Of a stretch of DNA of 64,000 nt, positions 56,719 through 64,000 are shown one piece after another. A model generated the notes under the pieces. That model did no database searches. It was not told the origin of the DNA and saw only the letters and a program-made list of their open reading frames with translations. Each line of letters starts with the position of its first letter. Position 1 is the stretch's first letter. Made by a program: the position numbers and the translations under genes. The stretch comes from Ulota crispa (Eukaryota; Streptophyta; Bryopsida; Orthotrichales; Orthotrichaceae). The stretch is from NCBI GenBank assembly GCA_963920765.1, contig OY987244.1:21680358-21744357 (forward strand), read 5' to 3'.

Positions 56719-59330
56719 ATGGACAAGCTGCAGAGGACAATGGGAAGCCACTACAGCCTCACTCTGGATCCCTCGAAAGGCGGCCTGGCGTTACAAGAAG
56801 CTAGCACCCAGCACTCGCTGCAGCAATTGTCGTACGATCCCAGCTTCGCCGAGCGAGCGGCCAAGTACTCCACGTTTGGAAGCTCGCGCTACACGCAAGC
56901 TGGATACTCATCGTTCGACACCGGAAGGCTCCGAGACGTGCTGGAGAGTGAGAGCATGCGAGCCATTCCCCGCAACTCCAGCTTCTCCTCCGAGGAAGAG
57001 ACGAAGCCCCGGAGCAGCGACAGGGGAAGCCCCGGCGGAGAATCCCTGGAGGGAGCGAAGCGAGGGGTCTTGAACACGGAGGCTTCCAGCGAGGGGCTGG
57101 CATCGCAGGAAAACTCCTCCGGCTCGGCTCCCCCCGCCGTTGCTGCTACCGCTCCTCAAAGGAAGCGCAAAGGCACTTCCACTTCCGCCGTGAAAGAACC
57201 TTCAACTGGCGGAGAGATCACAATTTCCACTGGCAATGCTGCGTCCGTTGAAGCGACGGAGCAAACGTCGTTGAAACGGCAGCGATCTGACGGGAGACTG
57301 AAGGCCGAGCGCAGCGGCAGCGAGAATTCGGGAGACTCCAGCCCTAGATCAACCTTGAAGGGCGCCACTTCCAAGCCTCCGCAGCAAGTCGACCAGCTCC
57401 CCAAGCAAGATTACATCCACGTTAGAGCACGGCGAGGCCAAGCCACCGACAGTCACAGCCTTGCTGAACGGGTATGCTCCCATTCCTTCTCCCCTTCAAT
57501 TTTTGCGTGTTAACATGCTTTCTTCCTCGGTACACAGATTCTTAAGACCGCATATCGTGAAGTCTCCTACTACAGTCAAAGCATTCCTGTTCAACGACGA
57601 TGCTGTGGACGTCCAACTATCAAAAATAGTATTCCTGCTTTATTCTTCGGTCTTTGACTCAAGCTAATATCCAATCCGGGTCTTCGATCTTCACAGGTTC
57701 GCCGCGAAAAGATTAGCGAGCGCATGAAGTTCCTGCAAGATCTAGTACCCGGTTGCAGCAAGGTAACACTCTTAGTTAACCGTGCTGCTGTCAAAGCTAA
57801 GTAAACTCACTAGTCTTGCCAGTCCGAAGGTCGATCTAGATTATGATGTCAAGCTGTTTTACCGAGTTTTTCTAGCATTTTAGCACACGGAATATCGACT
57901 GATGTGGCGGGGTTGTACGCGAACACGTACAATTTGCAGGTGACTGGGAAGGCCGTCATGTTGGACGAGATCATCAACTACGTGCAATCGCTGCAACGCC
58001 AGATCGAGTTTCTGTCCATGAAGTTGGCCGCCGTGAATCCGCGGCTGGACTTCAACTACGAGCAGCTGCTCGGCAACGGCAAAGACTTGCTGCAGTCGCG
58101 GTCTCCCGAAACCACGTTGCTGGGCCCGGACCCACTGGGCTATGGCGACCTGCACTGCCATGGCCAAGTGCCTCTGCCCATGCCCGCCTTGGACATGCGC
58201 GGCTTGGAGGGCCTCTGCGACTCCTATCTGCGCCGCTCTCTGAGCGTGCCCTGCATGTCGACCTTGGTTTCTGACGACCATTTCAGTGATCCTCTCTCTC
58301 AGGTAATTAAACTTACTAAAACACACTTCTCACTCTGTTAATCTAGCCAACATCACTCACTAATTAACCACTGATTACACTAATCAACCATTGCAACAAA
58401 ACTAATTGTTGATCTCACTACAAACATTGGTTCAGTGCGTGTGACATCAATACACATCAGTCTGAGCACTATTTGTAACATATCCCAACTACTGTAGGTA
58501 GGATTTTAATTTTACCCGTGCTACTTTGAGATGATTGTTTGTAGGCTGATGTAAGTAATACGGGTGGTTTTCGAATGAATCAATGCTTCACAGGCTGTGA
58601 CTGTCTGCAACGGCGATCTTCAAAGTGTCGTGGAGATGGGGTTTATCCAAGGCAGGCAAGGCTTGGGTTTGGGTTTAGGCACCACCCAACACATTCATGG
58701 TACTTGATCACTCACTCAACCTTTACATTGTCAACCATCTGCTCAACTAATAACCAAATGTATGAATTTTTTTGTATCAACTCTTTAGTGTGCGCATTTC
58801 TTTTTTTTGAATTCTTGCCAAATCAACTTACATTACATCTATTATATACAAAGACTGAGGTAATCGGTCATATTGCTACAAAAAAAAACGTTATCTGAAT
58901 AGTCGAACATTACTTTCGATGAAAGAAGAGGTTTTTAACCATCAGTTAGTCATCCCGAAGAGACCAGTTCGAACGGGACTTTCGAACATCGAGATTTCTA
59001 AAGTTGATGATGCACCATGCCACTCCAAGCTACTAGAACGCCATATTCGTTAATTTGGGAAGAAATCCTGATTTTGGGAATGAACTAGGTTTGAGGTAAG
59101 CACCTTAAACCGAGTTAAATGCTTAAGGTGAAGTACAACTTGGGAATCTGATTTTCCTAAATTAACGAATATTATGGCTTTCGAGACTCTGACATAGTTT
59201 TGTATCCCGTTGTAGACAATATAATCCGCGTGCTTTGAAATTCTCAGCTCTAACTAGCGTTAGCCAATTTGCGAGTGTTGCAGGGTCGTCGAGTATGTGC
59301 TTGCCAGGCAAGTTAAAGGTGGAGTTATGA
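56719..59330 (+). CDS. bHLH transcription factor, plant subfamily XII (CIB/BEE/bHLH49-74-like)
   Basis: Five coding exons: 56719-57471, 57697-57762, 57940-58302, 58594-58699 and 59284-59330, all with GT/AG introns, giving 444 residues. The first three junctions are phase 0; the fourth splits a glycine codon. Residues 37-54 ([18 protein letters not shown]) are the N-terminal motif of this subfamily. The bHLH domain (about 240-295) has [13 protein letters not shown] before it and the H246-E250-R254 triad expected for E-box/G-box binding; helix 2 contains [28 protein letters not shown] (exon 4) and the terminal KVEL (exon 5) are further family landmarks. The middle is low-complexity and Ser-rich. 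Nuclear, dimerising regulator by family; the target pathway cannot be told. I chose ATG 56719, since the frame upstream offers only GTG. Introns are 225, 177, 291 and 584 bp. Confidence 0.93.
59037..59180. mobile_element. MITE inside intron 4 of the bHLH gene
   Basis: AACGCCATATTCGTTAATTTGG at the left and AAATTAACGAATATTATGGC at the right, 144 bp. It is a short internal-deletion relative of 37204-37460 and 53394-53646 and lies 104 bp before the acceptor of the last exon. Confidence 0.8.
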
Positions 59331-59868
59331 CGAGGACGACGACGACGTACTCTGCCATACATGCACAGACAGAGAGGCCTTCTTTTCGGCACAGAACTAC
59401 TACAGTAACTACTACGCCTTCGATTGTACCATAGCATATCCAACAAAGCGCCCATGTAATGACCATCAATACGAACCCCCTTGGCCAGAAATTAAGCACA
59501 GTTTCGACAGATCATCACTCTTGCTCGGCAACAGTGCCACCAGTGGCAACTCCGAGCAGACGAAGAGAGGATCACAGCCACGACGACGATGACTTGAAGC
59601 TTTAATTTCTAGAGTCTCTAGAGATCCTGGCCAGCGTACAGCCAATGGCTCACGCAACAACAGTTGGGCTTTGTACAGCAGATTTTTTATTTTTTACTTT
59701 TGATTGTTTTATTTGGATTCTTGTTTACGTAGAAGCGTAATACATGTACGTATGCTTTGCTGTGTTGCGGAGGAGCAGCAGCTAGCAGGCTATTTAAGTA
59801 GAGAAACTCTTTGCATGACATTTTTTGGACTGTGAGTATCGCCAGTTGGACAGTCCCATTCTTTCTAG

Positions 59869-59918
59869 CTCTCTCTCTCTCTCTTTCTTTTCTTTCTTTC
59901 TTTCTCTCTGTTGTTATA
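59869..59918. repeat. CT-rich microsatellite
   Basis: CTCTCT and CTTT units in the likely 3' untranslated region of the bHLH gene. Confidence 0.85.
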
Positions 59919-59941
59919 AATCCAGTATCAACTATTCATTT

Positions 59942-59947
59942 AATAAA
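59942..59947 (+). terminator. Candidate polyadenylation signal
   Basis: AATAAA about 610 nt after the bHLH stop codon, just past the CT-rich tract. Position is plausible; no transcript end is known. Confidence 0.3.
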
Positions 59948-61513
59948 CCTTCCCCTGATTACAGTTGTAATCTCTTGCTCTTGCTTGTCCTCTTCGATTC
60001 GCCTCTGTGTTCTCCAATTAAAGAAGAAGCCCATCAAGCCTTGGAATACCATCACGTCAATGAAAAAAAATTGGGTTAATAAAAAACTCAGCTTTGTTGA
60101 GTTAATAAAAGTGAGTCTAACCACTCCTGGATCCCCATAACGGTAGGAGTAGTAGTATATCTAGCCTGGAAACAATCGGGTCTTGATAGATGGATAAAGG
60201 CAAATAGTTCCTTTGCATACTCAAGTTCAAGTCCAGATTGACTGTAATGCACTACCGTGCAATACTGACTAGTTCCCAATTTTGTTAGACAACAGAAGGA
60301 CAAAATGAAATGCTAATAAAATATATGAACACTTGAAGCAAACTTAAGAGATTGTTGAGGCTTGGCTCCAAAGATAGATTTCTATTCTTGATGCACTCCT
60401 ACTCTTGCCCACTTTGTCGGTATCAGTTTTGCAAAGAAGTGATGCCATGGAAACATTTGTAAATGAACCAAGACTTAAAATATAAGGTGAGTTTATAAAT
60501 CCCAACCGAATCCGAAGTTTGGCTCGCCACCAATTTGTTTTTGAGAATTCAATGGATGTGGCAGTGTGAAATTGCTCTTCGTAGTATTTTTGAAAAGAGC
60601 AAACTTAAGCTGTCCTTTTCTCAAAACGGCTTTGCTCATTTCTACAATCAACTTGCTTCAATGTCACTTTTATTCAAATCTGGATTATTCAAGCAATTTC
60701 AGACTTTTTGGACTTGTTTAATTTTGATCTATGCAAAACATCAAGAAAATGCCCAATGTTTTGACAAGACGTCATCTCTCAATATGGAAGCAAAATATGG
60801 GAGCTCATACTTTTAAAAAATGAAAATTGGATATTTAATTATGGACTTTGAACAGTCCACATTTAGTTAACCATGGCATATTATTTGATGCAATGGTGAA
60901 GTTATCCGTTGAATTGAGATTTGCAGCAAAGGTTAGAAATAGTTGCAACTTGAATAGGACTTGATTTGAAAAATTGTGGAGATGCATTATAAAACAACTT
61001 CAAGAAATAATTCAATGTTACTTTTTGAACAAAAGTTGAAGATAAACTGACACAATCAGTTCGGAGATCAATTCTTGCAATCAAATGGGAATAATCTGCA
61101 TTGAAATGAGAATAATCTGGGTCCAATGAGACCAAGAATGAGCTCACAAGTAGTGCGTGGATGAAGTGAAAGAATCAGAATAAAAATACCTACTGATCAG
61201 AACCCAAAAGGAAACCTTCGATCTAGTCTCATTATAGGCTCTATTCAAAGGATTGTTCGTTTCAGGTACGCATTCAAGAGGCTACATGGGTGCACAGCCA
61301 TTTTAATTCCTCATACCTGGACATTGGAACTGTAGTCTGCAAAATTTGAGCTGAGTGAGAGGGCGATTCTTAAGCTGTAACCTTTCCGAAGCAAACTCAA
61401 CGTAATCAACTACATCTAATTGGAACACCTTCCTTGACGCCAAGCTCCAAAAATCTTGCACAACAAATGCGTATTCAACACCACCTTACCATCAAAAATC
61501 TCTTAGTTTTCAC
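59948..61513. other. Intergenic between two converging genes
   Basis: No supported coding sequence. Probably contains the 3' untranslated region of the minus-strand gene at its right end. Confidence 0.4.
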
Positions 61514-62880
61514 TCATTGCTGAGAGTTCTTCTCCTGAAATTTACTAAGTAATCCTCCTCGACCAGGAAACTTGCTCTCAGTCTCCTTCATGGCCTGGCT
61601 ACCTGCCAGCAAAGCATCTCGTTGAGCCGTCAGCCTTTCTCTTCTGAGTTCCCGTCGTCGGTCGAGCTCATCTCGCAAGCTCCCTCCCTCCGCCACAGGG
61701 GTTGATGACCATTTATTACTGTCACTCTGCATCAACAACCGTTTGGAAATATTGCAAGTTCGATAAGTCACAATGTTGGCTTCGTTTTTTTTACGACATT
61801 ATCTGCATAACTTCTGTATTATTAAAAAGAGTTTATACCACGCTGTATAAGTTACATCTTTCAACCTGTAAGTGCCTAGAAGGCCACATGGCGGCTTCTT
61901 ACGTCACAGAAATCGAATCTGACGCTACAATTTCAGTCACTTCATAGAGCTATAGGACTCTAGCAACATTTTGTTATTCATCTACTAGAATTGTTCAGTA
62001 CAAACAAAACAAAAATCAAAGTGAAAAAATGAGCTTTTGGATAATCGCAGCTTTCAAGAAAATCAACTTTCTTTTGGCAGTCCATATGTCCATATAAGGT
62101 TTTGTTCAATTACGAGAAATTCCATTCATATGTGTACATTTATATGTGTGTTCGTTAATCTTAAGTTCATGTTGTCATTCAAAAATCTATAAATCAAATT
62201 TATGAAAGCCATAAGTAAGTTCGAGCTTGTCCTATTCTGAAGTCATTAAAAAACTCATCGATTGACAAAAAAGTAAACTCCGATACTTCTTTTTCATACA
62301 ATCCATAACCTCTAAAAGGAAACTTGGTAAAACATGAGAAGAAAGAAGTGAAAATGACACTCAAAAATGAGAAAAAACTGCACGCCGTTTGAGATTTAAG
62401 CTATCCCATTGAAAGATTGAAAGAGGACCAGACTTGAAACAACAAAAACAGACTAGGACATGCATTATAGCTCATGTGATTACTAACCGTCGAGATTCTT
62501 GTGGACGCGGCGGCCTTCTTCTTGGGCTCGGTCTTGGCTTGAATCTTGGGCTTAGGCTCTTTCACAATGGGCTTCCTGGGAATCTTTCCTCCCTTGGTGG
62601 TTCCCAGCAGTGAAAAATTAACGCCACTCCAAGCAGACTCGTTGTCGATGTCCCATCCATACATGCGCGCTGGAGCGAGGGCATCTCGACTGTTGGAAAG
62701 CTGAGCGAGGTCGTGTGATTGCACGAGCAGTTTCTCCACTTTCTCCCACTCAATTCTGTCCATGTACAGGGGATCGTCCAGAACTTCCTGAGCATAATCA
62801 GCCCATTCATGCAGCATTGTCCCCTTGAGGTTCTTCGTCATCCACCGGAGGTAACTGTAACACCACAGGCCCAACCGCAC
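61514..62880 (-). CDS. Partial unrecognised gene, last two exons
   Basis: Two minus-strand coding exons, 62880-62488 (131 codons) and 61726-61514 (70 codons plus stop), joined in phase 0 across a 761-bp GT/AG intron. The first begins after an AAG acceptor reading VRLGLWCYSYLRWMTKNL, so earlier exons lie upstream; I find none up to 64000, where an element fills much of the space. The first exon is aromatic- and Trp-rich with an acidic helical stretch (EWADYAQEVLDD), then a Lys/Pro-rich linker (KEPKPKIQAKTEPKKKAA). The second is highly charged, probably helical (DELDRRRELRRERL), and ends KFQEKNSQQ. I do not recognise the family. Consistent phase, splice sites and conservation-like composition support a real gene. 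It converges on the bHLH gene. Confidence 0.7.
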
Positions 62881-63090
62881 CTTCACCACAATCAATCATC
62901 AATTAGAGTGATCATGTGCAGAAGGATTTATCACCTCTCCAGCAACTCAGATATGCAAGTATATAAACCTGATTACGAATTAGAATGCACAGAGTCAACG
63001 GAAAAATATTAAGCATCAGCATGACAAAGTTAATTGATCAGTTGCATCGAGGTCATCCAAACAAACAGCTCATCACAAATGTCTCTACCT
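62881..63090. other. Probable intron of the minus-strand gene
   Basis: Sequence upstream (minus sense) of the AAG acceptor at 62881-62882; no coding exon found. Confidence 0.4.
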
Positions 63091-63740
63091 TTAACACCTA
63101 AAGGACCCTGAGGACAGAATGTGTCCTCGACCTTTTGAAGTTAAATAAAACCTTACCACATTACTATTGTTAGTAGTTTATACTTTCAATTTTTTTTTTT
63201 GAAGTTTTGTTTTAGTTTCAACAATCTGATTTTGCAAATGATTGATTATGATTTTTCTAAACAAGGTTTTGTGCACAAGTGTCCATTGCAATCTTGACAA
63301 TATGTAGTGTTGAGGGCTCTTGGGAGTGAACTTCAAATACACTAGATCTTTGAGAAAAAATCACATTAGAAATTCATTTAAAAGTATTGTAGAGTAGATT
63401 TTGAGAAGTTATAAATTAATTGGGGCTATGCATGTTAAGCCATTTAACCTCATATTTTTTTGGTGACCAAGTTTTTTAATTTGACATGTGAAAAGAAGAT
63501 TGAAAGACTTTAAATCACTTTCCCAGTTTTAACACCCTCATGATCAACATTATAATCTTTCAATCCAGAAGAGATATTGTTGTATTTTCTTTTCTAATGT
63601 GATATCTAACATGTCTAGTTTGATTTTAATCGGTTACAATTCAAAAAGAGTTGATACAACTTATCAAAGTGTTGGCTTTTTGTTCAAATTAGAGCAAATT
63701 CCTAGAAGCTCAAGAAATTCCAGGGTCCTTTAGGGGTTAA
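63091..63740. mobile_element. TTAA element, third subfamily, uninterrupted copy
   Basis: TTAA-CACCTAAAGGACCCTGAGG / CCAGGGTCCTTTAGGGG-TTAA, 650 bp. Closely matches 19411-20786 without its insert and lies in or near the 5' part of the minus-strand gene. Confidence 0.9.
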
Positions 63741-64000
63741 TGGAAATGTACCAACGATATTCATGTCCCTTAGTACATACACAATCCTCATTACAATCCT
63801 CACTAATTAGAAACTTCAAATTCCATGTTTGACTGTCTTAGGGTTTTAAGGCTACTGTCATATCCACACCTCACAATTTTACTATACGTAGAAATTCATT
63901 CTTCGAAAGGATGTCGACCTCAACATGCTACTATTGCATTTTAACACATGTCTCATTTACCAGTATCTGAGCACCAAACTCCTAAAATATTTGAACCATA

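Noticed and set aside
57880-58326. 148-residue minus-strand frame inside the bHLH gene
   Set aside because: It is the antisense shadow of exon 3, whose sense frame encodes the conserved second helix.
4900-63740. CCCTAAA in the element termini resembles the plant telomere repeat (TTTAGGG)
   Set aside because: It occurs once per end, never in tandem, and always as part of the inverted terminus next to TTAA. It is not an interstitial telomere.

Overview
This is a land-plant nuclear window: AT-rich intergenic DNA with intron-containing genes confined to the last ~10 kb. The informative gene (56719-59330, +) is a five-exon transcription factor of plant bHLH subfamily XII (CIB/BEE/bHLH49-74-like), with short introns and GC-rich codons. 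A second gene (61514-62880, -) is partial, converges on the first and was not recognised. I cannot name the species; the lineage (seed-free plant or other) is open.

From 1 to about 53.8 kb I find no convincing cellular gene. The region is a dense layer of short non-autonomous DNA elements, many of them foldbacks. Four groups dominate. (A) Elements with CCCCTAAAGG-like termini flanked on both sides by TTAA: 13 copies with both ends plus one solo end, the target-site signature of piggyBac elements. (B) Elements with AGGTAG termini flanked by TA: nine copies. (C) Elements starting GGGAA, two of them with 9-bp target duplications (Mutator-like). (D) PIF/Harbinger-like elements with TAA/TTA duplications. 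There are also pogo/Emigrant-like elements, small CACTA-like elements, a tRNA-derived SINE, a probable decayed LTR-retrotransposon start with a ~179-bp degenerate tandem repeat, a possible hAT transposase relic and two G-rich minisatellites.

Elements are inserted into each other repeatedly. At 8146-10943 four insertions are stacked. For four nested insertions, other copies or arms in this same window supply the uninterrupted target, so insertion points and usually the TTAA duplication can be read directly. The lengths add up after removing the inserts.

From 53.9 to 56.7 kb composition becomes GC-rich, with a CCAAT/TATA pair near 54.0 kb and GA-rich leader-like sequence; this is probably the promoter and long leader of the bHLH gene. 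Its last coding exon is only 47 nt and encodes the KVEL C-terminus; intron 4 carries one of the small elements. The clearest candidate for something undescribed is the TTAA-specific family, because piggyBac-type elements are not usually reported from land plants. No transposase for it is in the window.
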